Made by a program: the position numbers and the translations under genes
Assembly (NCBI GenBank): GCA_037074615.1
Contig: CM073536.1
Location: 4,903,001 to 4,967,000 of the forward strand
DNA: 64,000 bases
Direction of reading: 5' to 3'
Source: Leucaena leucocephala
Lineage: Eukaryota; Streptophyta; Magnoliopsida; Fabales; Fabaceae
Shown: positions 1 through 12,520 of the stretch, piece by piece
Position numbering within the stretch: position 1 is the stretch's first letter
Layout of the letters: each line of letters starts with the position of its first letter
Notes under the pieces: model-generated
What the model was told of the DNA's origin: nothing
Seen by the model: only the letters and a program-made list of their open reading frames with translations
Database searches by the model: none

Positions 1-2370
1 TAAGCGATCATAATCCTTGAGAGTATTTGGGTTTTATGTATTATGCATAAAATTAGTGTTTTCGTTTTCAACTTTCAGAATAACAGAAGTCCTTTTGCAA
101 ACCCAAAAGTAACCCCATGCTTGTTTGGTTTTCAAGGTCCTTTTGCCAAAAGTAAACATTTTTGGTTGTATAAAAATTTTTAGAAAAGAGTTGGGTTCAC
201 TTATGATTTAAGGATAGAGCAAAGTTTTCTTTTCTCCTAGATAATATTAATATCGGATAAGGCGAGCCGTGTATTATCCAGGCTAGTCAAAAGTAAACAT
301 TGAATTTGAAAAGACATCCAAAGAATGTAAATGGAGCATGCTTTTACATTTTATTTTCCGTCTGAGCAATTTATAAATCCTAACAACCGAAAATACCCCT
401 AATTCCTAATATACAAAATAGATCGATGATTAAGTTGTCGTGACTTGTGAGTAAGAATGGGTGAATTCATTAAATTATCATAATCAATATATATTTTATA
501 ATACTTGAAAAATATTTTTAACAAATGAATAAAACATGTGTTACTCTAGCTATCTATATGTTATCTAAATATCTACCAATTTGTAGCAAATTAAATTGCT
601 TACAAATGTCATATATTTTTTTTTTTAATTTCATATGACACATGATAGACCACCTAATTTTATAGTCTCCCTCTAATCTTCAATATAAGAACTAGTTATG
701 ATATTTATTTTAATTATAAATACAATATATCAATTCATTTTAATTCTTAAATTTATAATTTTTTTCTTAAATTATTTATATTAATTGTATATATTAGAGG
801 CTTCTATCCATGGTAGTTTCAATACAAGTTATTAAAGAAGATATTTTATAAAAATTAATATATATATTTTTTATAAATAACTAATTTAGTTAATTTTTTT
901 AATATTTACCATCTAACTTCTTATATATTATATAAGCACGTAAGAAATTACTCATTAAACTGTTGAAAAAAAATATTAGAAAAGAGCAACTTGCTTGTGG
1001 GGAGAGCCATTTTTAGTTGGAATCATGTGAGGGGGGGGGGGGGTTTGGGAAAAGAAGAGAGAAGTGTAAAGGGACAAAGTTTGAATTGAACCAAAAAGTG
1101 CAACTAATTGATTATTAACACTAAACAAATTTGTTCAACGTGGTTTGGTTTATGTTCTTTCAAACTACTATGAAAAACATTATTATCTTTTCCCCTAATT
1201 TCCGGACCACCTTTAATTTACATACTTCCACTATGTGTGTCCCTTATTTTCAATTTCTTTAATTTGTCACACAAAAAAAAACAGCTTCCTCCTCAGTTGT
1301 CCTATAGTGGAAGAAAAACCATTGCTAGGTGAGGCAATCAATATATGATTCCTCTCGACTTTAGTGCTTGTTACAACATTTATTAACAATTTTATATAAA
1401 TTAAAAAATTAAATTATTTTTTTTTTGCTAAATATAGATATCCTCCTATTAGAGACAATCATATTCGAGATACTGTTAAATAAAATTAATTTAATTTATA
1501 CTTTTAAACTCTTAAAATTACTTTCGATCGAGTTTGTTAATTAATTATAAAAGGCTATTTAATTAGTTAGAAGGTAAAAAAATTAATATATACTTGGTTA
1601 AGCAGTGTAAAATCCCACTAGATCCTTCTAGTTTTGAGTTTGATTCTTACAGGAAACACATATATTAGAAGGGACAATTACAAATCTTAAAATTAGATAT
1701 TTAAAAAGAATTAAGGTGTAACCAGCACCCATTAAAAAATAGTTAAGAGTATTAGATAACTAACCCTAAAAAAAGTGATAAAGATATTCAATTAGTTAAT
1801 GAATATCAAAGCAAATGACATTTATGAAACAATTATAATAGTTTAGGCAAAGAATTTTATAGATAATAATAGGAGGGAGTATCAACAAGCTGTTAGTTAG
1901 TAAACGATTTTATTTAAACAATAAAAAAATATAAATTTAAATATTAAAAAATATATTTATTAAAAGAGTTTTTTATATTTTAAATTTTAAAAACTATTAT
2001 AATTTTGACTAAATAAAAAAAATAATAGGAGAGAGGATAATTTATCATAGGACATATTGTTTATATATTATGAATAGTAGGAATTAATTGGATCTCACTT
2101 CAATTTCTAAAGTATTTTGTTAAAGTCTAATAGTACTACCCTAATCAAATAAACGGCAGATGTTGTCACATAGGATTAATTTGAAGATGCTGCCTTTTCT
2201 CATCCTCCTTTTCTTTTCAAACCCTTCCATGCTAAGGATGGGACATCTCTTAGATTTTCTTTTTCAGTTAAATATTTATTATTTCTATGATATTAAAAAA
2301 TTTAAATATTATTGTTCACTGAATCAGCATAGAAAATTAAGGGAAAATTCCCAGAAAAAATTTTGAAAAT
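1..2370. other. AT-rich intergenic spacer
   Basis: No coding exon is supported here. The stretch is strongly AT-rich and holds simple repeats, including a run of 13 G at 1031-1043. A possible degenerate tRNA-derived SINE lies near 1590-1690, with a tRNA-like A-box (GGTTAAGCAGTG) and, about 40 bases on, a B-box-like GAGTTTGATTC. Short open frames lack coding character. Confidence 0.5.
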
Positions 2371-3254
2371 TGAGACTAATATTTAGAAGGAGGAGTCATT
2401 TTGATATTTTGAAAATCAGCATCAAATGACCAAAATGCCCTCTCTCTGCTCTCATTCTTTCATCTCTTTCGCCCCAACCAGCTCCATCTCCATCGCATCA
2501 TCATCGACCTCACCGACCTCGTTTAGAAAATTGGGGAGCCTGATACCTAAAGCGACTAGTGGCAGAATGCGATGGGAGGGGGAGGCTGCATTTTTTTACT
2601 ATTCATCGTCTTAATCGAGAGGATGGAGCGTGAGAGGAGAGGGCTGCGATGATCTTCTTCTACATCGACGGCGACCGGACTGAGGAAGCAACTTCATTTT
2701 TCCATCTCCACCTCTCGTTCTTCACACAACTCACCTTCACAGCTTCACTTTACGTTCTCCGATCATTCTAGCCACCTATAGTTGCCGACTCGTCCAGGTG
2801 CAGTCACCCCCCACGCCGCCAGCCGTCACCCATTATTCCATCTCGTTTTCACCCCGCTGTGTTCGTCTAAGTCGTTTTGAGATCTGTGGCTTCTGTGATT
2901 TGGGATTTGAAGCCCTTAAGTTTGGATTACAACATTTGTTTGACTTTTACTATCCCTTCTCTCATCCTTCCAGAACATGAGATTATAGTTTTCTTTTATA
3001 ATTAGGATTATTACAAACCCGGATATGGAATAGCTTCGTAAATACTCTGGCTTTATCTAGGATTTCTTTTATAATTGACATCGCCGTTCAAGGTGCGAGG
3101 GATGATGCGATGGAGATGGAGCTGGGGTGGGTCGAAGGACATGAAAAAATAGGGGTAAATGAGAGAGCAGAGAGAAGGCATTTGGTCATTTCAAGCTGAT
3201 CTTCAAAATGCTAGAATGGTCTTCGTCATTGGTAAATTTGTAAACATGAGTCTT
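2371..3254. mobile_element. long-terminal-inverted-repeat foldback element
   Basis: About 115 bp at 2390-2500 matches the reverse complement of about 3093-3230. Both arms carry GACCAAA followed by ATGCC, CTCTCTGCTCTC, and CAGCTCCATCTCCATCGCAT. The region between is unusually GC-rich for this window. Long imperfect terminal inverted repeats with unrelated interior resemble non-autonomous Mutator-like or foldback DNA transposons. I could not find a clean target-site duplication, so the ends are approximate. Open frames of about 60 codons inside are not believable genes. Confidence 0.65.
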
Positions 3255-3984
3255 TTTTTAAAAAAATCGCTGATTAAAATACAAGTGACTAAAAGCAATA
3301 TTGATAGTTGATTGGATACAAATGAAAAATATGGTCTTTGAAACGTCACAATCTAAAAAAATATTAATTTTAACTATTTAAACACCTAATATTAAGTTTG
3401 TATGAAGGCAAAAAATATTTTTATAAAAATATCTCATTTATATTTAATAATATTTAAATATGACTTAATTAGATAATTATATTAAAAATAAAAGAATTAA
3501 TTAAGTTTGATATAGTTGGTAGATAGTTGATACCAGTAAATATAACTTCATGGGTTCAAACTAAGTTATATGTGTGAAAAATATTTTATTGAGAAAAATA
3601 AAATCTACTTGAGTGATCTCTATATCTCAGAATAATTAATATCTATTTATTGATTAGGGGATACTTTTGATTCTACTAAAAGAAAGAAAGAAAATAAGTG
3701 GTCTCCTTACCAACAAATTATTAGTCAGGTGGTAATAACTCGTGTGAAAAGAATAATATAAATTTAAATTATGATAATCTATTTATTGAAAGAGGTACAA
3801 ATTTATTACGCTCTAAACCTCAAAATAATAGATATACTTTTCACTAAATAAAAAAATAAGTGACCCTATTTATTTTAGAAAAAAAATCATAGAATGAAAA
3901 TAATTTTGAGTCAGAACAAAAAGAAATAATTTTAAGCGATGATTTAGAAAAAAACAAATTAAAATAAAAAATTTAGTTTGCTAA
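3255..3984. other. AT-rich spacer with SINE-like relics
   Basis: No gene is supported. Two weak tRNA-like patterns occur: around 3505-3640 (TAGTTGGTAGATAG, then GGGTTCAAACT) and around 3718-3840 (TAGTCAGGTGGTAA). They look like degenerate SINEs but are too diverged to classify. Confidence 0.35.
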
Positions 3985-4465
3985 GGGTCTGTTTGGATAG
4001 GATTTTAAAATAGTACTTATAAAAAAAAGGGCTTATGGACCACTTGTAGAAAAGGACTTTCAGAAAAAGGTTTATGGAAAAAAAATGGTTTTGAATAAAT
4101 AGGTGTTTTGATAGTTATTTTTAGAATGACTTTTAATGGTAGTAAATTACTAAAAAGGGTATGATTTGATTTAAAGTAAGAGAGATGAGAGGGGTAGAGA
4201 GAAGATAAGAGAGAGAAGAGAGGAGAGGGTTAGGGATGAGAGAGGAGAGATGGTGTAAGAAAAAGTAGGGGTAATATGGTAATTGGATAGTCCATAAACT
4301 CTTTTACTGTTGAAAAAGCTATTTTAAATAGTTTATTCAAAACCATGGTTTTACCCAAAAGCACTTATGGACAAATAAACCTGTTTGTTTTAAAATTTTC
4401 CCAAACCAAAGTTTTGCCTAAAAGAGTTTCTAAAACCTTGGTTTAGAACCTTTCCAAACACACCC
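3985..4465. mobile_element. MITE with GGGTCTGTTTGG terminal inverted repeats
   Basis: The left end reads GGGTCTGTTTGGATAGG and the right end, reverse complemented, GGGTGTGTTTGGAAAGG. These form an imperfect terminal inverted repeat bounding about 480 bp with no coding capacity. The flanking trinucleotides are TAA on the left and TGA on the right, compatible with a decayed 3-bp target duplication of the PIF/Harbinger (Tourist) type; that class is an inference. A GA-rich tract lies at about 4180-4260. Confidence 0.55.
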
Positions 4466-4548
4466 TGAAATTATAAAATCTTGATGTATCCTTGTAAAAC
4501 AACATGGTACTACTAAGACCATTAAGATGTAAATGTTTCTTATGATTG

Positions 4549-4550
<2 letters not shown>

Positions 4551-4647
<97 letters not shown>

Positions 4648-4660
4648 CATACATATATAT
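4551..4660. repeat. (ATACAT)n microsatellite
   Basis: A nearly pure ATACAT hexanucleotide array of about 16 units grades into ATAC tetranucleotides and then TA. It lies just outside the MITE at 3985-4465. Open frames of alternating Met-Tyr or Ile-Cys through it are repeat artefacts. Confidence 0.95.
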
Positions 4661-6700
4661 TAGGAGCTGACATATCGCTGTCTTTCTGCTTGTGAAAGTG
4701 TTTAGTGGAAGAGTCAAGGGTCGTAGACTCAAAAGTAACTAATTAATCCATTTAGACTCAAAAGTAATTAATTAATCCATTATTTAATTCTTAATAAATA
4801 AAATTATAAATTAATCTAAAACATATATATATGGTCCAATTGAATCATTGTGATGTTTGGGGCGGTTCCGTTTAAGGCACTTACTTTGGGAAAATGTGGT
4901 TTAAGCCTTTTAATTAATTAGCCTTTTGACTGAATGGCTCTGGGATATTCATGTGATGCATGAAATAATAAATAATAACGTGTAATATTAAATATTAAAT
5001 TTATAACAGCTATTCTTTTCATACTTTATTAATGCATTAAAATTAATAAAAAATTCAAATATGAAGCATATATGTGACAAATTAACAACATTAATAATTT
5101 TACTAATATATGATAGGAAAAATTCCCAATTAAAAATTTTATCGGTAAGTAGAATTGGATAAATTTATATACAAGAAGTATTAATATTTTATAAATTTTA
5201 TATACACAAAATATCGGTATTCTGATTTAGGTCCTTCTTATATTTTTTTTAATGAGAAATTTATCTCCAATTTTCCCTATATGAAATTGTTGGACAAAAT
5301 TAAGGTGTGATTAATTAGAGATGATCAAGTTTAACTGCCCCCTTTGAAAATGGTGAAGCAAACAAGAATTCCCAACGTAATGATTGATTTGTTTGGCATA
5401 AAACAAGGATTCACATGTGCTTATTACTCACACGACTAGTGAAGACAAGTCAAATGTTTTTGAGAGAACCTAGAAGTGTGTCTTTATATATATATATATA
5501 TATAATATCAGATTGCTTCCACTTTTGTCATGTTTCTTCCAGAGCTTCATATCAGATTAAGGGTGAGGATTAGCATAAGAATTCTAGATTAATCAAAAGG
5601 AATATAATCAAAATATTTATTTATTTTGTGGAGAAAGTAAATCATAGGGTCAACTTGAGTGTTATACCTTAAACTTTGTTTCAATAATTGCCTTTGTCTG
5701 AGTGGAGAAACCTATGTGTGTGTTTGTGTGTATATAGTTTTAACAAATCAAGTTAATCTCGGATTAGTTTGGTAATTGACTCGTCCTTTACACGTGAATC
5801 GATAAGCAGAAAGATTCAATCTTTTTAATAATTGGCTTCTGTCACTTGTAAATTACTCATCATGCTTCTTGCTAATGGCTTTTCCTCTTATATTAAATCT
5901 CTCATTGTACTCTTTACTATTTCAAGAAGGCCACTCTTTTGATTATCATTGGAAGCAGAAAGATTATTAGGAAAAGAGTCTTAAAAATCAAAAGAGCAAG
6001 TTAGTTCATGAAATAAAAGTAAGATGAAATTTGAGTGAAAATTATGGTTTAAGTCCTCCTAAGATAATAATTAAATTAAACAAAAATATTTAAGGTAATG
6101 ATGTAAAAGGAAAAATTTCTCATAAATATCTGTTTAGAGAATTAATCACTCAATGTTACTTGAATTTGACTACTAATATTTTTTATATATAAAAATATAT
6201 CAACTAACATTGAGCCATTAATTATCTAAACATATATTTATGAGGAATTTTCTCTATGTAAAAGCTCTACTATATTATATTGTTATTTAAATTATACTTA
6301 AATAAGATTAAGAGTTTGAAACATATTAGGAGAATTGTTTTAATTTAGACTCAACAATATTTAAATCTATACCGATTATTTAGTTATATAAAAAAATATT
6401 ATATATTATGAGAGAATAACTCTGTATTTCTATAAGTAATTTAATCATTAAAATATTTTGTAATAAATTAGTAGCATACAATGTAAATTCAGCACTAAAA
6501 ATAATAATAAGTTGGATGTTACTTATTTGTAGAATTTTTAGTAATTAAATTGTGGACAATCATTTTCCTATGCATATTATATGTGTCAATGTCAATTTAT
6601 TCAAAACAAAAAAAAAATTAGAAAGATACAAGTCCCAAGAAGTAGGTGGAAGGCCCTAGAAGAAAGAAATCTGCAAAGAAAATGTACTTAATTAACACCC
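4661..6700. other. upstream region of the PUCHI-like gene
   Basis: This intergenic stretch includes a (TA)n run near 5486-5505. No coding exon is supported. The proximal 1-2 kb presumably holds the promoter of the ERF gene that follows; no specific regulatory element other than its TATA box can be assigned. Confidence 0.4.
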
Positions 6701-6704
6701 TCTT

Positions 6705-6710
6705 TATAAA
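6705..6710 (+). promoter_or_regulatory. TATA box of the PUCHI-like gene
   Basis: TATAAA within a CTCTTTATAAAGAC context lies 142 bases before the chosen ATG. That implies a 5' leader of roughly 110 bases. It is a sequence match only. Confidence 0.55.
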
Positions 6711-6851
6711 GACTTCCCATAGGTTCTTCTCCTCCCATGCTCCTCCTCACTTGTGCACTCCCATTCTCTTGCAGATTTCAACGCTCATTTGACTCTCTCC
6801 CTTACATTATCTTACCTATCTCATATCTTTTCCTCTGCCATTTTTGCAGCC

Positions 6852-7664
6852 ATGCCAAGCTCTAGATCAGCAGCCTCTGAGAACAAAACCCAGATGATGA
6901 TGGGTTTGTCTCTTCAAACCAACCAATCTTGTTTTGGTGAGAGAAGAGGAAGAAGAAAGCAAGGAGAAGCAGGCAGGTTTCTTGGAGTAAGAAGAAGACC
7001 TTGGGGAAGATATGCTGCAGAAATTAGAGACCCCACAACTAAAGAAAGACATTGGCTTGGCACTTTTGATACTTCTCAAGAAGCTGCTTTAGCTTATGAC
7101 AGAGCTGCTTTGTCCATCAAAGGAAGCCAAGCAAGAACCAACTTTGTTTACACTGACATCAATAATACAAGCTTTGACAATGCTCTTCTTTGTCCCTTTG
7201 ATGTTCAGCTTCATCAGTCACTCTTTAACACTGCTCAGATGAAACAGTCAACCAATCAGAACAGCTCACCACATCAGCTTTCTTCTGAGAATTCCCAGGT
7301 TAAGATTACTGCTGCATGTGATAATAACAACTTCTTCAACAATGATGATTCTAAATCAGGTTACTTGGAATGCATCGTTCCCGATGTATGTTTCAGACCT
7401 TCTTCTTCTTCTTCTTCCAATGATAGCAAAAGTGACCAGAAGATATCTCAAGAAGCTGTGAAGAAGAACATGGCCTCATCAAGCTCTGGAGATTTCATTT
7501 ATCCAATAAATGAACTTATTGGTCAAGAAACAATCTGGGATTGGGGCTGCAGTGAACTTGCTGCTATATTCAACAGTCCATTAAAGGTTGAAGAAACTTC
7601 ATCAACCACTTATGCTCCATCACTTCCTTCATTTGATGTTGATTTGGCTTACACACTCTTCTGA
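6852..7664 (+). CDS. PUCHI: PUCHI-like AP2/ERF transcription factor (ERF group VIIIb)
   Basis: Single-exon gene for a 270-residue nuclear transcription factor. One AP2/ERF domain spans about residues 42-99 and carries GRFLGVRRRPWGRYAAEIRD, DPTTKERHWLGTFDT and ARTNFVY. The ERF-type Ala and Asp that contact the GCC box are present. A basic RRGRRK patch just before it is a likely nuclear signal. The extended DPTTKERHWLGTFDT signature and the LSIKGSQARTNFVY end match the PUCHI/FZP/BD1 and LEP group, which controls lateral root primordia and floral or spikelet meristem identity. Position next to Obg and TON2 matches Arabidopsis PUCHI (At5g18560) and favours that ortholog over LEP. The frame is open upstream to 6753, but the first ATG is at 6852, and it follows a TATA box. 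A possible AATAAA poly(A) signal is at 7698. The residues after the AP2 domain are low-complexity Ser/Asn-rich with a conserved-looking C-terminal tail. Confidence 0.9.
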   Translation: MPSSRSAASENKTQMMMGLSLQTNQSCFGERRGRRKQGEAGRFLGVRRRPWGRYAAEIRDPTTKERHWLGTFDTSQEAALAYDRAALSIKGSQARTNFVYTDINNTSFDNALLCPFDVQLHQSLFNTAQMKQSTNQNSSPHQLSSENSQVKITAACDNNNFFNNDDSKSGYLECIVPDVCFRPSSSSSSNDSKSDQKISQEAVKKNMASSSSGDFIYPINELIGQETIWDWGCSELAAIFNSPLKVEETSSTTYAPSLPSFDVDLAYTLF

Positions 7665-8135
7665 TTAAGCTCTGGTTCATCATTTTATGTTGGAATTAAT
7701 AAAAAAAAATGTTTTGGACAATATATGATCCCAGTTATCAGCTGTATCAGTTTTTACTACTTGGAAGTTAGATAAATATTAGCTCTTGTTGTAAGGATCA
7801 TAAAGTGTCAAACTTTCAAGTGTAAATTATGGTGTAAAAAATCAATCTTTGAAAGAATCAAGGGATATATATTGGGGAAAAGATGAATACGGGAGTTTTA
7901 CTGTCATACTTATATATATATCTATGTTTGTGTACTTGCATGAACTTTGTACCTTTTTGGTTGTAACATGGGATGGTCTAATTCTAGCATGCCTTTTTGA
8001 TTCGTTTAGTGTAATCAGTTAATTAGTACTACACTTTGAAATTTATTAGAAAAAAGTTTGAAAAGAAAAGGCTAAGAGTTGCTGTAGTTTTTGCTCTCTC
8101 AAATCAAGGGCAAGTAATTATTATTACTAATTTGT
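7665..8135. other. 3' flank of the PUCHI-like gene
   Basis: Holds the presumed 3' UTR, with AATAAA at 7698-7703, and then AT-rich spacer. Nothing else is recognised. Confidence 0.4.
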
Positions 8136-8143
8136 GTGAGGCA

Positions 8144-8735
8144 TGGAATTGGTAATTTGGGTTGAGCACGCAGGACCAACTCATTAACCTGCTAAAAAAT
8201 GACTGGTTGAGTTGCTAAATCTATGACTCGTTTTGGTGCGGGTCTTTTAGACCCGTGCCTACGGCAGGCTAACCAGCCGGGTTGGCGGGTTAGCCCATTT
8301 TTTTTCTCTTTTTTTTTTTATATTTTTTTACCATTTATATTGCACTTTACTAATTTCAAAGTCTCAATTAAGCTAATATTTACATTATATTTTATTTATA
8401 CTAACTTTATCTCATTGAGTCATTTATATATATACATTTTATTTTATTATTACTTTACTTGTGGCAGATTTATTTATGAATAGTGACAAATCTGACAAAT
8501 AAATATTTTGACAACTTCAGATTATGTTTCGAATCCAATTAATATTGATACATATAAATATTTTTTTTAAAAATATATATATAAATAATTTTTTTAAAAA
8601 AATAAAAATTAGCGGGCTCAGGTTGGTATTATACCAACCCGCCTAGAAATGGGCCTCTTCAAATAGGTCTGTTTCTAACTCAACCCGAGACGTCCCAACC
8701 CATATTCGACGGGTTGACCAGTATTACCACTTCTA
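8144..8735. mobile_element. old non-autonomous hAT-type element
   Basis: GC-rich subterminal blocks with repeated GGGTT, CCCG and CGGGTTAGCCC motifs flank an AT-rich centre, a layout typical of plant hAT derivatives. The ends pair imperfectly: TGGAATTGGTAATT on the left, and TAGAAGTGGTAATA as the right end reverse complemented. The flanking octamers GTGAGGCA (8136-8143) and GTAAGTCA (8736-8743) agree at 6 of 8 bases, consistent with a decayed 8-bp target duplication. No transposase is encoded. Confidence 0.55.
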
Positions 8736-8743
8736 GTAAGTCA

Positions 8744-11334
8744 TACCCTGTCTTTAGTTCACATACATTTAATTAAATATTTTAAAATGACTATTTCTTT
8801 TTGGCCAAAACAATATTTTAAAGTTATTGAGTGATAGCATGATAGAAAGATAATAGATCCTTCTTTTCGGCTGCTTGCCTTCAGTTTTGGACACAATAAA
8901 GGCACACCATGTATTGGCTCACACCAAGATTTCCGTACGCAACAAACAAATTAGGCATCGTTTTTATTTTTTTTTAAAAAATAGTATTCATCAAATAAAA
9001 TTTATTTTTTAAAAAGAAAAACGCGAACATGTGAGACATCTCTTTAAATGGGTTAGCTAACTGCATAGTGCATATGAAGTTTTTTAGTATTTATGATGAT
9101 TGTTTTTTAAATGGAACGTTTGGATGATGATGATGATGATTGTTTTTTAAATTAGGCATATGAAGATGATGATGATGATTGTTTTTTAAATGGAACGTTT
9201 GGACAAATGTTGGGTAATGTGAGTGTAGGCATGAAAAAGGAAAATTATAAGGCTTCTCCATAACTTATTTAAATAGATTTGCTGATTTAATTAGTATTCA
9301 CAAAAATCTTTACAGATTATTTACAGACCAACAAAATACAAGATCAATAAATAAATATATAATAAACCATACCATTTAAATATTATAAATAATACGATTT
9401 ACTTCAAATCATAAGCATCATCCGGCAAAGAAAATTGTTCAAGTGTAACCAACACATGTTGATTCAAATGGAACAGTTTTGATTGTTTAAATTAAGTTTG
9501 ACTCTATATGAATAATATAGAAAATATATTTAGAAGAACTACTCTCGTAATAATACTCAAATATAATCTAGTTAAATAGTCATATAAAAATATTATTTAA
9601 AAAATAAATTTAAATTATTAAAACTTGATCTAAATATTTCAAAATTATAGTGAATAGGTCATTATTAAAATATTTTATAAGTTATTTTTTTTAATTTTTT
9701 TTTGCTATTGTAGTTTGTAAATTGTTTAGATTGAAATCAGCTTCACTATAATTATAAAAAAAATCATATTATTCATAACTTCTTAAATAAGCTATCCTTT
9801 TGTTGGCAAAGAAAATAAATAAGCTATCCTTATATATATATAATGTGCGCTGATGAAGGTATATAAACCATTAAATGAATTTAAACAAAGGAGAGAAAGG
9901 GAATGGGAAGGTAATATGAATGTCCATACCTAGTATGGAAGCAAACAAGATGTGTGGGACCCACCTCTGATTCGTACGATTGAGAAGATGAAAACGAGGT
10001 AAGTGCAGCGGAAGAGGAGATAGGTTGTGTAGGTAGCAAGTAGAAGCAGAGCAGAGCAGAGGAAGGCCACACTTTTTATGAACAGTGAAACCGAATCTGC
10101 AGAATGCAGCTCTGCAGATTTTCATAACCAGTGTTTTCTCTATTATAACATCGTAGTAGTTAAGAATTAGAAACAACACATCACATCCACAAGATTCAAC
10201 CAACAAATATCCTGTCACCTTTTCAATATTTGAATTCTAATGTAAAATCTAAGAACAGTAAAGAAAGATACATAGTATAATGTCTTCATGTGAAACTTCA
10301 TATTCAAGGTTCACTCTAGTTTTCACCAAATCATTTTACTCCAGCTGACAGGAAATGAATGAATGAGTGGTAGTGATTTTATTTCGTATATGTCAGACTT
10401 TTGACATACAATATATCTAGTCATAAAATTAAATCATCAATTACAGCTACGTTGATCCTATGACTGTATAGAACCAATTTAACCCAAAAAGTGAGATGTA
10501 CAATAGTATATTATGATCTTATCTGCCTCACTTGTGAGCTGTTGAGAAAGAACTCAGCTTCCTTTTGAACTACAAATCATTTGAAATTGTGGTTGCGCCA
10601 AACAGCCCATTAAGCTTTGCTTCTTCTTAAGTCAGATCATCTGCCATGATCTCATTATCTTCCATAGCTTCTTTGCCTCTCTCTACGCATACTCCTGATC
10701 ACAATCAATGAACATACTTCAATGATATCTGCTTTGTTGATTAAGATTTCATAAAGAGCTGAATTAGCAGCAACTACCAACTAGAAACATTATATGAACT
10801 TTTATCGCCTGAGAAAAAAGGGACCAAACTAAGGTAAAATTTCTGAAATGTTTGCCATTAGATTCTTTGTAAACACATGAAACGTGGAGAAAATTTGTTG
10901 GAATACCCTATTACGTGAGATCAAGCTATGAAGAACATAAAACCACAATGTTTTTCCTGAACCTTACTGCTTAAACCTAAATGCAGTACTTGAGTTTTGT
11001 CCAAAAAGAAAAGAAAAGGTGGTACGGATGACATGCCAAGTTTATAACCTAATATGCTGTACTTTTACTGGGCCAATCTATATAAATATATACATGTATA
11101 ATATAAATTGTGTAGGAAGACAATATGATGCCTTTGACTTGTAAATGAATTGAGATATTTGATTGCATTAGACTACGAGTTTTATTGTTTTGCATAACAC
11201 AGTATTTGATTCGTATTACCCCTAGATGCAGTACTTGAGTTTTATACAAGAACAATGATGAGATAATGGTTATCCATACCTAACTATAAAATTGCAGAAC
11301 ACATATATTCAAGCAGCATCCAGATAAAGCAGAA
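8744..11334. other. intergenic spacer downstream of PUCHI and the Obg pseudogene
   Basis: No coding exon is supported. Local structure includes a triplicated GATGATTGTTTTTTAAA motif at 9093-9203. There is an AATCTGCAG/CTGCAGATT inverted repeat near 10093-10119. A direct repeat ATGCAGTACTTGAGTTTT occurs near 10980 and 11226. The stretch just before 11335 probably contains 3' UTR of the former Obg gene. Confidence 0.4.
9093..9203. repeat. local triplication of a GATGATTGTTTTTTAAA motif
   Basis: The motif occurs three times with (GAT)n runs in front. The outer two copies continue identically as TGGAACGTTTGGA. This is probably slippage or local duplication. Confidence 0.8.
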
Positions 11335-12520
11335 CTACTTCCATTCGGCCCATTTAGCTGAGTTGGATCTTCTCTTCATTCTTGAAGCACTAGAACTGTC
11401 ATCAGAGTCACGCCAAATCATCTCAATCTGATAAATTGCATAAAGAAATCATATGGTCATTGGAACGCAATATACAAAACATTGTCCAAGAGCTGACAAA
11501 AAATTTATACAACTTCATTTATTTGGAAACTAAACTGCAACGTTTTATTGCTTTGAATATATATTCTTTCCAAGTTAATTGTGGGAACAGAAAACGGCAG
11601 GGGTTGAAACCGTTATTGCTTGCAAGAAATCTCTGAATAAATTTGAACCAAGTCATGAAGATTGAATTTCAATTAGTACTATAACTATATGTTGATGTAT
11701 TTGATGATTGTGCTACTAAGGATTACAATACGAAAAAGAGGATAAGAAACAAAGGACACACCTCCCCAACAATCACCGTGTCACCTTCCTTTACACCATG
11801 TTTCATGAGAGACTTGTACACACCACAAGCCTCGAGGACATGCTGAAATCTTCTCTCTGAGTCAATATACCTATCAAACATGCATGACAGTTATCATGAG
11901 GTTAGAGATGAACAGGAACTGCAATTTCAGGCACATTGCATTTCGTAATAAATGTTCGTCTAAGCACATCTTTGTAACCAAAATGGCAAAATATCAACTG
12001 TGAGAGAGTAGGTGGAGTTTTCTTTCTTCATATTGTCGCAACTCACAGCATGCGCACACACGAATAATCGATGTTTAATATGCAGACAAAAGCATTTAGA
12101 CAATTTTGTGTCATTTCAAGTTAAATGCTCTCTTCATAAAAGTAACTATCAACTTAGAGAATATTTTTCTCATTTATTTTCAGACATAGCTAGTATCAAA
12201 CATTATCTATCACTCTGCAAAATGGAGTTTTCTCAGCGGAGACAAGATATTTCTGGCAAAACTACAACTACAATAACAACAATCATCATCATCATCATCA
12301 TAAAAAAACTAATTTTAAGGAAAAAGAAAATGGGATATAAACAAAGCACATATAATTAAGGTTCAATGCGCATTGAAAAATAACATTCTATCCACTTAAC
12401 GGATTAAATTTCCTTACAGAGAATAATAAGTGCAGGGAATGATAATCCTCTACAGAAAATGATAGCTCATCCTCACAATTTCATAACACAGACCATATGA
12501 TTCTGAGTCTTCATGTTTAT

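Noticed and set aside
4430..4732. Reverse-strand frames encoding long Ile-Cys or Met-Tyr repeats
   Set aside because: They are translations of the ATACAT microsatellite, open in several frames, with no gene features.
6753..6851. Upstream extension of the PUCHI-like frame by 33 codons
   Set aside because: The extension has no ATG, only GTG, and its residues do not resemble the family. The ATG at 6852 is the plausible start.
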